Source: Flavobacteriaceae bacterium (GTDB lineage: Bacteria; Bacteroidota; Bacteroidia; Flavobacteriales; Flavobacteriaceae). From it: a stretch of 64,000 bases of DNA. The stretch's first letter is position 1. Each line of letters opens with the position of its first letter. Position numbers and translations under genes: made by a program. Where the stretch lies: contig NVXD01000002.1 in assembly GCA_002746415.1 (NCBI GenBank), forward strand, positions 124,001 to 188,000, in the 5' to 3' direction. Under the pieces are notes generated by a model that was not told the DNA's origin, did not search any database, and was given only the letters and a program-made list of their open reading frames with translations. Shown here in pieces: positions 34,566 to 42,976 of the stretch.

Positions 34566-35213
34566 ATGAAACAAATACTTTCCATTCTCTTTTTAATTCT
34601 CTTTTCTGCAACCCAAGCTCAAGACCCTGACCGTTTTAAGGATGAGTTGGTTGAGATTGACGAGAGATATAATTCCGTTTGGGACTCTTCTAAAGAAACA
34701 GTTGTCTTCACTGGTAGTTCCAGTGTTAGAATGTGGCATAATCTTCAAGAATTATTTCCGGAGTATCAAATTGTAAATACTGGTTTTGGAGGATCCCATG
34801 CCTCAGATTTATTGTTTCATTTAAATCCTCTGGTATTAAAATACAGCCCAAAGAAAGTGTTTATCTATGAAGGAGATAATGATCTTAGTGCCAAGAAAAA
34901 GGTGAAGGACATCATCGCCACAACTAAGGAAATCATTGCCCAAATAAAAAGTGCTAATCAATCTACACAAATCGTATTGATTTCCGCGAAACCCAGTATT
35001 GCTAGATGGAATTTAAAAGGAAAATACAAAAGATTAAATCGGAAAATGTCCAAATTAGCAGCTAAAGACGCTAATGTTGAGTACAGCGGCATATGGAAGA
35101 CCATGCTGGCTAAAAGAAAATTAAAAAAAGAAATCTTTATTAAAGACGGATTACATATGAATGCTAAAGGTTATGACCTTTGGTATGACGTTATTAAAAA
35201 CTACATGAATTAA
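34566..35213 (+). CDS. SGNH/GDSL-type hydrolase, exported
   Basis: A 215-residue protein with a signal peptide ending near SATQAQ. SGNH blocks: FTGSSSVRMW (nucleophile Ser in GSSS, in place of GDSL), NTGFGGSHASD (Gly block), YEGDNDL (Asn block) and KDGLHMNAKGY (Asp-His). It is likely a carbohydrate O-acetylesterase. The ATG at 34566 starts the signal peptide; an upstream in-frame ATG lies in the previous gene. It is 14 bp before the GH20 gene. Confidence 0.87.
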   Translation: MKQILSILFLILFSATQAQDPDRFKDELVEIDERYNSVWDSSKETVVFTGSSSVRMWHNLQELFPEYQIVNTGFGGSHASDLLFHLNPLVLKYSPKKVFIYEGDNDLSAKKKVKDIIATTKEIIAQIKSANQSTQIVLISAKPSIARWNLKGKYKRLNRKMSKLAAKDANVEYSGIWKTMLAKRKLKKEIFIKDGLHMNAKGYDLWYDVIKNYMN

Positions 35214-35227
35214 TTTTTACCAAATCA

Positions 35228-36844
35228 ATGAGAAACTCAATTATATTAAAAACAGTATTCGTTTTACTAGGTGTATCCGCACTTATTGCTTGTCAAGAAA
35301 AAAGAAAACCTATCAACTTTCCAACAACAGATTTGGCCTTGGAAAATATGATTCCAAAACCCCTAAAAATTGTTGCTACAAATTCTGCTTTTGGTTTAGA
35401 CCAAAACACGGTTATTTATACATCGCAGAATGCACAAGGTTTCGTTGAAGTAGGGCATTTTTTAGCTGACAAAATAAAGGACAAGACACAATTGAGAATT
35501 CCGGTTAATGATGCTGGAGAAGGGCAAGTAGATCGAATCATCTACATCAACCAATCAGACAGTATTGATTTGGCAGGAAATGAAGCCTATCAAATCTATA
35601 TTACAAAAGATTCCATTATTCTTAATTCTAAAACCGCAGAAGGCGCTTTTAGAGGCATACAGACCATTAGGCAAATTATTCCTGAAACAAGTAATGATAC
35701 TTTGGTGGAACATCCTATGTGGTTGATTCCAACTGGAAAAATAACAGACAGCCCTAATTTTGAATACAGAGGCTCCATGTTAGATGTTGCCCGTCACTTT
35801 TTTAGTGTAGAAGATGTAAAAAAGTATATTGACATCCTGGCATATTACAAATACAATGTATTGCATTTGCACTTAGCGGATGACCAAGGGTGGCGTATTG
35901 AAATTAAATCTTGGCCAAAACTCACGGAAATTGGTGGTAGCACAGAAGTAGGTGGTGGTCCTGGTGGGTTTTACACCCAGGAACAATATAAAGATATAGT
36001 GGCCTATGCTTCACAACAACATATTACCATTATCCCAGAAATAGACATGCCAGGACATACAAATGCCGCATCCGTTTCCTACCCAATTCTTAATGGGAAT
36101 GGAAAAGAATTAAAACTGTACACAGGAACGCATGTAGGGTTTAGTACTTTTGATACCAGAAAAGATACGGTATATACTTTTATAGATGATGTGGTGCGTG
36201 AGATTTCTGAAATGACTCCTGGACCCTATTTCCATATTGGAGGAGATGAAAGTCATGTGACCAAAAAGAAGGACTATATCCATTTTATAAACAAGGTGGA
36301 AAAAATTGTCCAGAAATATGATAAGATTATGGTAGGCTGGGATGAAATAGCCACTGCTGATGTGGACTCAACTTCTGTGGCACAATTCTGGGCAGAAGAA
36401 GAGAATGCTATTGCTTCTGTTAAAAAGGGAATGAAAGTAATTCTATCTCCCGCCAACAAGGCGTATTTGGATATGCAATATGACATCCAATCCGAATATG
36501 GATTGCATTGGTCAGGTTATATCCCTGTGGATACGGCCTATATCTGGACTCCAGAAAGATTATCTAAGGGAATTCCTGTAGAAAATATTCTGGGAATAGA
36601 AGCGCCACTTTGGTCAGAGACTATTAGCAATCTTGAGGAATTGGAATATTTAGCCTTCCCTAGAGCTATTGGTTATGCTGAACTAGGTTGGACTATTGAA
36701 GAAAACAGAAATTGGGATAATTATAAAGTCCGTTTGGCAAACCAAGCGCCTTATTTAGAGCAAATGAACGTGAAGTTTTACCCGTCAAAATTAATTGATT
36801 GGAAAAAAAGTAAGGATACGTATACGGAGATTATCAAAGATTAA
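35228..36844 (+). CDS. beta-N-acetylhexosaminidase, GH20 lipoprotein
   Basis: A 538-residue enzyme with lipobox Cys22 (ALIAC). GH20b domain at about 40-170, then the catalytic barrel. Signatures: YRGSMLDVARHFF, LHLHLADDQGWRIE, IIPEIDMPGHTNA, and the catalytic pair Asp340-Glu341 in HIGGDESHV. It removes terminal GlcNAc or GalNAc from chitin oligomers, glycoproteins or murein fragments. The three preceding genes encode a lectin-type surface protein and two esterases, pointing to exported processing of an acetylated glycan. A perfect hairpin follows its stop. Confidence 0.94.
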   Translation: MRNSIILKTVFVLLGVSALIACQEKRKPINFPTTDLALENMIPKPLKIVATNSAFGLDQNTVIYTSQNAQGFVEVGHFLADKIKDKTQLRIPVNDAGEGQVDRIIYINQSDSIDLAGNEAYQIYITKDSIILNSKTAEGAFRGIQTIRQIIPETSNDTLVEHPMWLIPTGKITDSPNFEYRGSMLDVARHFFSVEDVKKYIDILAYYKYNVLHLHLADDQGWRIEIKSWPKLTEIGGSTEVGGGPGGFYTQEQYKDIVAYASQQHITIIPEIDMPGHTNAASVSYPILNGNGKELKLYTGTHVGFSTFDTRKDTVYTFIDDVVREISEMTPGPYFHIGGDESHVTKKKDYIHFINKVEKIVQKYDKIMVGWDEIATADVDSTSVAQFWAEEENAIASVKKGMKVILSPANKAYLDMQYDIQSEYGLHWSGYIPVDTAYIWTPERLSKGIPVENILGIEAPLWSETISNLEELEYLAFPRAIGYAELGWTIEENRNWDNYKVRLANQAPYLEQMNVKFYPSKLIDWKKSKDTYTEIIKD

Positions 36845-36850
36845 TAAATA

Positions 36851-36878
36851 CCTATAAACGTAGAAGTACGTTTATAGG
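36851..36878. terminator. perfect 12-bp hairpin after the GH20 gene
   Basis: CCTATAAACGTA (36851-36862), loop GAAG, TACGTTTATAGG (36867-36878). It has no T-run on either side, so it may end transcription weakly or protect the mRNA 3' end. Confidence 0.45.
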
Positions 36879-36900
36879 ATTGTAATATGCAATCTGACCA

Positions 36901-37338
36901 ATGGATCTGAAACCAAAAATCGGGATTGATAATCTAAAATTTGGAATGACTCAAAAGGACATTCTTGAAATTTTGGGAATACCTAACCGAAAAAGGATTG
37001 ACGAAGATGATGATGAACAAATATTATTGGAATACAACAGGCTAAAACTACGGCTAACTTTCTACCTCAATGAAGGTAACCGGCTAGGTTATTTGCGGAC
37101 TAACAATGTTAATTTGACTTTTAATGGATATAAAATAATTGGGACAAAAATTGACATTGCGAAGAAGATGATTTTTGGTTCCTTAATTAACGAATGGGAA
37201 ATAGATGAGTATGATTTTTTCATTACTCATTCTAATGACAAGTTTTGGTTAACACTTCATGAGGAATTTGGAGAAGTTATAGCAGTTGAACTTGGTGTGA
37301 CTTTTTCAGACGAGGAAAATTATAATTGGCCAACTTAA
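36901..37338 (+). CDS. hypothetical protein
   Basis: A 145-residue soluble protein without a signal peptide, starting MDLKPKIGIDNLKFGMTQKD. The motif with a G-M-T before a helix and a following beta-rich part resembles small bacterial proteins of the SmpA/YxeA-like or immunity-protein kind, but I recognise no family with confidence. It lies between the GH20 hairpin and an attC-like element (37344-37442) in a region that looks acquired. It is compositionally AT-rich. Confidence 0.6.
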   Translation: MDLKPKIGIDNLKFGMTQKDILEILGIPNRKRIDEDDDEQILLEYNRLKLRLTFYLNEGNRLGYLRTNNVNLTFNGYKIIGTKIDIAKKMIFGSLINEWEIDEYDFFITHSNDKFWLTLHEEFGEVIAVELGVTFSDEENYNWPT

Positions 37339-37343
37339 AATAA

Positions 37344-37442
37344 GCCAGCATATAACAAAACTAATAATTAAATACTTGGTTTTGAGCTAGTACGAAAATC
37401 CTACTGGATTTTCTTCTTATGTTTATACTTGTTATGTGTTGC
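37344..37442. repeat. attC-like/REP-like palindromic element
   Basis: The outer arms GCCAGCATATAACAA (37344-37358) and TTGTTATGTGTTGC (37429-37442) are imperfect inverted repeats. Inside is a perfect 8-bp hairpin GAAAATCC/GGATTTTC (37394-37401 and 37406-37413). A second small hairpin GCGAT/ATCGC follows (37441-37456). In my memory similar elements, with GCCAGCA-ATAACA ends, recur between accessory genes of Bacteroidota. It would fold as a single long cruciform, similar to integron attC sites, but no integrase is here. Confidence 0.45.
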
Positions 37443-37504
37443 GATTTTATCATCGCAAGTCGTCATAACTAAACCGTTACCATCAATTACAAAGCTAACA
37501 CAAA

Positions 37505-38638
37505 ATGACAATTGATATTATTGGAGCAGGAATTGGAGGATTAACAACCGCAATTGCTTTAGAACAGAAAGGATTTAAAACAAGAATATTTGAACAAGCT
37601 GAAAATATAAAACCAATTGGAGCTGGAATTATTTTAGCAAGTAATGCAATGCAAGTGTATGAAAAGTTAGGTTTGAGAAAAGCAATTGAGGAAAATGGAA
37701 ATTCGATTTCTTCATTGAATATTACCAATGCCAGCCTAAAACCTCTTTCTAAAATGGATTTATCGTATTTTGAAAATAAATTTAAGGTAAAAAATGTTGC
37801 AATTCATAGGGGAGTCTTACAGCAAATTTTGATTGAAAAATTGAGTGATTCTACAATAAACTTAAATCACAAGCTGAATAAAGTTCTTGAAAACACAAAT
37901 GGTCATTCCTTAGAATTTCAGAATGGAGAAAAAATCCAATCCTCTACTCTTTTGGGTGCTGATGGTTTAAATTCGATTGTTCGACAAAATTTATTTTTCA
38001 ACAACAATATCAGAAAGGCTAATCAAATTTGCTGGAGAGGAATTACAAAATATAGTTTACCTCAAAAATATCAAAATGAATTAAACGAAGCTTGGGGTAA
38101 ATCTGAAAGATTTGGATTCGTTCAAATAGCAAATAATAAAGTGTATTGGTATGCTCTAAAATCGTTCAAGAAGAACAAAGAAGAGTTCAATCTAAATAAA
38201 ATTGAAGACTATTTTTGTAAATACGATTCTATTATTAAAGACATTATTTCTTCAACCAAAAAGGAACAAATTAATACCGCAGAAATATCGGATTTAGCAC
38301 CGATTAACAATTGGCATAAAGAAAATGTATGCCTTATTGGAGATGCTGCACACGCGACAACTCCAAATATGGGCCAAGGTGCCTGTCAAGCAATTGAAGA
38401 CGCTTATGTCCTTTCAGAATGTCTAAGTAAATATGATTTAAATAAAGCTTTTAAAGAATTTCAAAAATTACGGCTACCTAAAGCTCACCAAGTAGTTAAA
38501 GCAAGTTGGATAATTGGAAAAATGGCACATTTATCAAACCCAATTTTAATTGGAATTCGTAACCAAATAATTCGGCTAACTCCGTCTTCAATCAATAGAA
38601 AACAAACTGAACAAATATTCCAATTGTCGAGTGTATGA
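37505..38638 (+). CDS. FAD-dependent monooxygenase (PHBH/TetX-like)
   Basis: A 377-residue class A flavoprotein monooxygenase: FAD-binding GAGIGGLTTAIALEQKGF (residues 5-22), an Asp-Gly motif in GADGLNSIVRQ, and the second FAD motif LIGDAAHATTPNMGQGACQA (about 279-298). These enzymes hydroxylate aromatic or polyketide-like compounds, and the TetX group inactivates tetracyclines; the substrate here is unknown. It stands alone next to an attC-like element and a worn stretch, so horizontal gain is likely. Confidence 0.88.
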   Translation: MTIDIIGAGIGGLTTAIALEQKGFKTRIFEQAENIKPIGAGIILASNAMQVYEKLGLRKAIEENGNSISSLNITNASLKPLSKMDLSYFENKFKVKNVAIHRGVLQQILIEKLSDSTINLNHKLNKVLENTNGHSLEFQNGEKIQSSTLLGADGLNSIVRQNLFFNNNIRKANQICWRGITKYSLPQKYQNELNEAWGKSERFGFVQIANNKVYWYALKSFKKNKEEFNLNKIEDYFCKYDSIIKDIISSTKKEQINTAEISDLAPINNWHKENVCLIGDAAHATTPNMGQGACQAIEDAYVLSECLSKYDLNKAFKEFQKLRLPKAHQVVKASWIIGKMAHLSNPILIGIRNQIIRLTPSSINRKQTEQIFQLSSV

Positions 38639-38788
38639 TTATAAAAAAGGAAGTGAAAAATGTTGGTAACAATGTATAAAAAATATATTACCGATGGTAC
38701 AGATAAACATTTAGCCGAATTGGAATAAATTCATTCAGAGATTGAGGAACAATAGGAAAGCCTAAATTAAAAATTGAGCGTATTTAGA

Positions 38789-39220
38789 TTACTCCTTCTC
38801 TGAAGAATCTGCCTCATCCTCAGTTTTAGTTTCAGAAAAGTCATTCATTCCGTTGTCATTCAACAGGTTGTACCATTGTATGATTTTTTTAATATCACTA
38901 GCATATACCCTATCCTCATCATAATCTGGCAATACTTCAAAAAAGTATTCTTCCAATTTTATTTTTTCTTCCTTATGGCCTACAGAAGTTTTGCCTCCAT
39001 TTTCTTTCTCTTTTATCTTTTGGAAAACCACTCTTAATGGTAATTCTTCATCCAAGGTATACACAGCAATTTCAGAAAGCACACTCACATTATTTCTTAG
39101 ACTTGCAGTAATTCTTTTGCCATCAACCAATGATTCGGCTACAAAACCTGTTCGTGTTTGTGTTACCAATTTAAATAATCCTGGTCTACCGCCTATAGAT
39201 AAAATTTTGTCTAAGCTCAT
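38789..39220 (-). CDS. DUF5606 family protein
   Basis: A 143-residue soluble protein. The N-terminal domain, SLDKILSIGGRPGLFKLV with SLVDGKRI and LRNNVSVLSEI, is the small beta-barrel-like DUF5606 found almost only in Bacteroidota, usually next to def, as here. The end is acidic. No function is established; the constant neighbourhood (mazG, def, ruvX) suggests a housekeeping role. The ATG at 39218-39220 gives the family's usual MSLDKIL start. Confidence 0.85.
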   Translation of the reverse strand: MSLDKILSIGGRPGLFKLVTQTRTGFVAESLVDGKRITASLRNNVSVLSEIAVYTLDEELPLRVVFQKIKEKENGGKTSVGHKEEKIKLEEYFFEVLPDYDEDRVYASDIKKIIQWYNLLNDNGMNDFSETKTEDEADSSEKE

Positions 39221-39273
39221 TTTTATATAAATTTTCGGCAAATATTACACTTTTACCGCATATAAATAGTTAA

Positions 39274-39864
39274 TTATCTTGCTTTTTTTGCATCTGGGAA
39301 TCTCATTCTATAATCCACCTTTATCTTTCCCTTGGATATGTTAACTAGTCGCCCCTTAAGCAAACGCTTTTTTAAGGAAGATAATTTATCAGTGAACAGT
39401 ATGCCCTCAATATGGTCATACTCATGTTGTATTACCCTTGCCAGCAAACCATCATAGGTATTCGTATGCTTTTTAAAATTTTCATCCATATAAGCAATGG
39501 TGAGGGTATTTTTTCTAGCAACATCTTCCCTTACCTCTGGAATACTTAAACAGCCTTCATTGAAATTCCATTCTTCACCAGTTTCTTCAATTATTTGGGC
39601 ATTGATAAATACCTTTTTAAATCCAGAAAGGGCCTTTTGATCTTCTTCTGACAATCCTTCATCATCCGCAAAAGGAGATGTGTCCACTAAAAAAATGCGA
39701 ATAGGACGCCCAATTTGTGGAGCTGCCAACCCAACACCAGAAGCATTATACATGGTCTCCCACATATTTTCAATTAAGGTAGTTAACTTGGGGTATTCTT
39801 TATCTATATCCTTACCTACTTTTCGTAGGACAGCGTCACCGTAGGCTATAATAGGTAATATCAT
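39274..39864 (-). CDS. def: peptide deformylase
   Basis: A 196-residue enzyme with the three motifs of peptide deformylase: GVGLAAPQIG (motif 1), EGCLSIPEV (motif 2, metal-binding Cys) and QHEYDHIEG (motif 3, HExxH). It removes formyl groups from nascent proteins. It is on the same strand as ruvX upstream and DUF5606 downstream, with a DUF1919 gene inserted between it and ruvX. Confidence 0.96.
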   Translation of the reverse strand: MILPIIAYGDAVLRKVGKDIDKEYPKLTTLIENMWETMYNASGVGLAAPQIGRPIRIFLVDTSPFADDEGLSEEDQKALSGFKKVFINAQIIEETGEEWNFNEGCLSIPEVREDVARKNTLTIAYMDENFKKHTNTYDGLLARVIQHEYDHIEGILFTDKLSSLKKRLLKGRLVNISKGKIKVDYRMRFPDAKKAR

Positions 39865-39870
39865 TTTTTG

Positions 39871-40548
39871 CTATGCTTTAAATCTTGTTCTCTTTATTGT
39901 TCCTGTATTGATCCAATTTATAAGATCAAAATACAAAAATGTAAGCTTAAATAATTTTTTTCCGTTGTGAACTGCAGTCTTTTTTCTGTCTGGGTTATCA
40001 TACACTTTCACATGTTGCCCTATACTTAACCCATCTATCTGCTTTAAACCAAAGGAAAGCTTGTTCTTATATGGAAGCGAATGAAATTCTTTGATAATAG
40101 CATCTGTTGCCCCTCTTCTATCACAAATAGTAAAGAAAAAATTATCCCTGTTTTTATATTTCAGCAGCCTTTCTTTTCTTCTATTCCATTTTTCTATTGC
40201 TTCTTCTTCATTCTCATAATGCTGAAAATGGATTTCTATATCATCCAATAGTGCAATGGGGTACTCTTTTTTTATATTGGTTTTGTACTTAGAAACACCT
40301 ACAAATTTAAGTTCTTGTTTTAAATAATGATCAAAATTCTTTAGTAGTTTAATATAACAAGGTCCACATAAAAACAAACCAACAAAAGGGGTATTGTAGG
40401 GTTTATCAATCCATTTGTAAAACTGTCCGCCCCAGCAATTTTTACTAACAATAACAAAATCATCATTGACTAAACTAGTGCTATCCTTTTTGGAATGATA
40501 GGTGTTAAAGTACTGCCGCACCTTTCTTTTTACAAATATTTCGAGCAT
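39871..40548 (-). CDS. DUF1919 family protein (exopolysaccharide-associated)
   Basis: A 225-residue soluble protein. The segments IVSKNCWGGQFYKW, FLCGPCYIKLLKNFDHYL and RKERLLKYKNRDNFFFTI are characteristic of DUF1919, proteins found in polysaccharide gene clusters (some annotated as acetyltransferases) without proven activity. The ATG at 40546-40548 is preferred to a GTG 9 bp upstream. Its place between ruvX and def, normally neighbours in flavobacteria, makes it look inserted. A surface-glycan locus starts 1.5 kb away, which may be its functional partner. Confidence 0.8.
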   Translation of the reverse strand: MLEIFVKRKVRQYFNTYHSKKDSTSLVNDDFVIVSKNCWGGQFYKWIDKPYNTPFVGLFLCGPCYIKLLKNFDHYLKQELKFVGVSKYKTNIKKEYPIALLDDIEIHFQHYENEEEAIEKWNRRKERLLKYKNRDNFFFTICDRRGATDAIIKEFHSLPYKNKLSFGLKQIDGLSIGQHVKVYDNPDRKKTAVHNGKKLFKLTFLYFDLINWINTGTIKRTRFKA

Positions 40549-40559
40549 TCTTAGCACAA

Positions 40560-40976
40560 CTAAAATTTAGTTTTTTCCATATAGGACTGTAATATTATTG
40601 TCGCACTAATTTCATCAACCAAGGCTTTATTTCTGCGTTGGTTCTTTTTTAAACCACCATCTAACATGGTTTGAAAAGCCATTTTTGAAGTAAAACGCTC
40701 ATCTTGACGTTCAATTGGAATTTCCGGAAAAGCCTTCTTTAACTTCTTCAGAAAAGGAAGTATCAACACTTCCGACTCTGATGGCGTATTGTCCATTTGT
40801 TTGGGTTCCCCAACTACAAACCTTTCAACTGATTCCTCTGCTACGTATTTTTCTAAAAAAGCCAAAAGCTCCTTGGTAGCTACTGTTGTTAATCCAGAGG
40901 CTATAATTTGCATTTCATCCGTAACGGCTATACCTGTACGCACTTTTCCAAAATCTAAGGCAACTATTCTACTCAA
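40560..40976 (-). CDS. ruvX: putative pre-16S rRNA nuclease/Holliday junction resolvase (YqgF)
   Basis: A 138-residue RNase-H-fold protein: ALDFGKVRTGIAVTD (first catalytic Asp), VVGEPKQMDNTPSESE and RQDERFTSKMA, then the last Asp in KALVDEISATIIL. It trims the 5' end of pre-16S rRNA. The start is TTG at 40974-40976, since no ATG or GTG lies upstream before the in-frame stop. It is divergent from dapD. Confidence 0.92.
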   Translation of the reverse strand: MSRIVALDFGKVRTGIAVTDEMQIIASGLTTVATKELLAFLEKYVAEESVERFVVGEPKQMDNTPSESEVLILPFLKKLKKAFPEIPIERQDERFTSKMAFQTMLDGGLKKNQRRNKALVDEISATIILQSYMEKTKF

Positions 40977-41051
40977 ATTTAACTTTTTTGCAAAATTAAT
41001 CTATATTATGTTATAAGTATAAAATTGATGGATTTTTTACTTACTACCGCT

Positions 41052-41059
41052 TATCTTTG
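41052..41059 (+). promoter_or_regulatory. candidate promoter -7 box of dapD
   Basis: TATCTTTG matches TAnnTTTG exactly, 18 bp before the ATG. A TTG at 41025-41027 lies 24 bp upstream, slightly more than the usual spacer for the -33 element. Confidence 0.45.
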
Positions 41060-41077
41060 CTAAAATTTTTGATAAAA

Positions 41078-41893
41078 ATGACCGAATTACAGCAACTAAT
41101 CGAAAAGGCTTGGGACAATCGCGAGCTTTTAAAAGAAAATACCACCCAGAGTGCCATAAGAGAAGTAATTGACTTATTAGATAGTGGAAAACTTCGTTGT
41201 GCTGAGCCTACTTCTGATGGCTGGCAGATAAATGAATGGGTAAAAAAAGGGGTTGTTTTATACTTTCCAATACAAAAAATGGAAACTTTGGAAGCTGGCA
41301 TTTTTGAATACCATGATAAAATTCCATTAAAAAAAGGATATAAGGAAAAAGGCATACGTGTGGTTCCGAATGCCGTTGCCCGCCATGGTGCATACATATC
41401 CCCTGGAACCATATTAATGCCCAGTTATGTAAATATTGGCGCTTATGTAGATGAAGGTACTATGGTAGACACATGGGCTACAGTAGGTAGTTGTGCACAA
41501 ATAGGAAAAAATGTACATCTAAGTGGTGGTGTAGGTATTGGTGGTGTTTTAGAACCATTACAAGCTGCTCCCGTAATCATTGAGGACAATGCCTTTATTG
41601 GATCCAGAAGTATTGTTGTTGAAGGCGTACGAGTTGAAAAGGAAGCTGTTCTTGGAGCAAATGTGGTATTGACCGCATCAACTAAAATCATTGACGTTAC
41701 CGGTGATACGCCAATAGAAAGGAAAGGATTGGTTCCTTCACGTTCTGTTGTGATTCCAGGTAGCTATACAAAAGAATTCCCAGCAGGTAAATTCCAAGTA
41801 CCCTGTGCATTGATAATTGGGCAACGGAAAGAGAGCACCAATAAGAAAACATCTCTTAACGATGCTCTTAGGGAATATGACGTTTCCGTTTAA
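41078..41893 (+). CDS. dapD: 2,3,4,5-tetrahydropyridine-2,6-dicarboxylate N-succinyltransferase
   Basis: A 271-residue acyltransferase of the DapD family. The left-handed beta-helix hexapeptide repeats run from about residue 105 to 210 (MPSYVNIGAYVDEGTMVDTW, IGKNVHLSGGVGIGGVLEPL). It uses succinyl-CoA in lysine/diaminopimelate synthesis. The ATG at 41078 (MTELQQLIEKAW) is the usual start; the frame is open seven codons further up. Preceded by a good TATCTTTG box. Confidence 0.96.
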   Translation: MTELQQLIEKAWDNRELLKENTTQSAIREVIDLLDSGKLRCAEPTSDGWQINEWVKKGVVLYFPIQKMETLEAGIFEYHDKIPLKKGYKEKGIRVVPNAVARHGAYISPGTILMPSYVNIGAYVDEGTMVDTWATVGSCAQIGKNVHLSGGVGIGGVLEPLQAAPVIIEDNAFIGSRSIVVEGVRVEKEAVLGANVVLTASTKIIDVTGDTPIERKGLVPSRSVVIPGSYTKEFPAGKFQVPCALIIGQRKESTNKKTSLNDALREYDVSV

Positions 41894-41939
41894 GCTGTAA
41901 GGAATGTCGTACTAAATGCAATTTTTTATTTTTTTTCTT

Positions 41940-42015
41940 GTTATCTATTAAAAGGTACATGTAAGGCGCAACCAATTCAAGTCCGTTACATCTCTTTTTT
42001 ATAACAATAGATAAC
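41940..42015. repeat. 10-bp inverted repeat upstream of the GT2 gene
   Basis: GTTATCTATT (41940-41949) and AATAGATAAC (42006-42015) are perfect inverted copies 56 bp apart; the second ends 3 bp before the ATG at 42019. They could pair in the leader mRNA and occlude the start, or be a protein-binding pair. Confidence 0.35.
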
Positions 42016-42018
42016 ATT

Positions 42019-42810
42019 ATGCCAAACCAAAAAATATCTGCGTTGGTCATTACGTACAATGAAATGGGATACATCCAAAAATGTATTGACTCCATTGAAT
42101 TTGTAGATGAAATCATTGTAGTGGATTCTTACAGTACAGATGGCACATATGAATATCTATTGAATCATCCCAAGGTAAGGGTCATTCAAAACCCTTTCAA
42201 AAATTTTACAGCCCAAAAATCATTTGCTTTAAAACAAGCATCCAATGATTGGGTATTGTTTCTAGATGCAGATGAAGTGGTTCCTGAGCAATTGGAAAAA
42301 GAAATAACCCAAGTTGTTAATTGCAATCCAAAACATGTAGCATATTGGTTTTACAGGACCTTTATGTTCCAAAAGGAACGTTTGCGCTTTAGTGGATGGC
42401 AGACAGATAAAAATTATCGCTTGTTCAGAAAAAGCAAAGTCAATTTTTCGGATAAAAGAATAGTACATGAGACCTTGGACATTGATGGCACTTCTGGAAT
42501 ATTAAAATCCAAACTTATACATTATTGCTATAAAGACTATGAAAATTACAAAGGCAAAATGTTATATTATGGGCAATTAAAAGCAAAAGAAGCTTTCAAC
42601 AACCACAAGCAATTTAACTACGCCTTACTTATTCTTAAACCTCTTTGGAAGTTTTTGTATAGTTATATTGTAAGATTGGGGTTCTTAGATGGTGCAAAAG
42701 GGATTACCATATGTCAATTAAATGCCCTTGGAGATTTAGAACGTTATCGTGAGCTTCAAAAACTGAAACAAGAAGAAACCTGGTCTTCTATATTCAAAAC
42801 TTATCCATAA
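42019..42810 (+). CDS. family 2 glycosyltransferase (WaaE/KdtX-like)
   Basis: A 263-residue GT-A enzyme. ALVITYNEMGYI (nucleotide-binding), EIIVVDSYSTDGT, LFLDADEVV (D-x-D) and the C-terminal SGWQTDKNYRLFRKSKVNF with RIVHETL match the LPS-core glucosyltransferase group (WaaE/KdtX). It has no membrane helices. The C-terminal half of the protein at 45049-46878 is a close copy. Likely adds a hexose to the lipid A core or a surface glycan on the cytoplasmic side. Confidence 0.88.
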   Translation: MPNQKISALVITYNEMGYIQKCIDSIEFVDEIIVVDSYSTDGTYEYLLNHPKVRVIQNPFKNFTAQKSFALKQASNDWVLFLDADEVVPEQLEKEITQVVNCNPKHVAYWFYRTFMFQKERLRFSGWQTDKNYRLFRKSKVNFSDKRIVHETLDIDGTSGILKSKLIHYCYKDYENYKGKMLYYGQLKAKEAFNNHKQFNYALLILKPLWKFLYSYIVRLGFLDGAKGITICQLNALGDLERYRELQKLKQEETWSSIFKTYP

Positions 42811-42843
42811 AGACTACTTCTTTGTAGCATAGAAATTTAACTC

Positions 42844-42870
42844 CTCCATTTTTTGGAGCAATCTTTTTCG
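42844..42870 (+). terminator. weak terminator candidate after the GT2 gene
   Basis: A short stem CTCCA/TGGAG with a six-T loop (42844-42858), then ATC and a T-run. The stem is only five pairs, so this is uncertain. Confidence 0.3.
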
Positions 42871-42918
42871 TCTTAAATTAATAATTCCTCAGTCCCATTA
42901 TATTCATTTCAAAACAAA

Positions 42919-42926
42919 TATATTTG
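42919..42926 (+). promoter_or_regulatory. candidate -7 box before the licD-like gene
   Basis: TATATTTG fits TAnnTTTG and lies about 50 bp before the ATG at 42977. No convincing -33 element. Confidence 0.35.
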
Positions 42927-42976
42927 CCCTAATTATGTAAGTTGTATTTCTTCTTATAAATAAATGACGTGTGATT

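Noticed and set aside
31172-36844. Polysaccharide utilisation locus
   Set aside because: No SusC/SusD pair or hybrid two-component regulator present; only an exported glycan-processing operon can be claimed.
37505-38638. Tetracycline-inactivating TetX
   Set aside because: Only general class A monooxygenase motifs are visible; substrate-specific residues cannot be judged, so the specific call is not supported.
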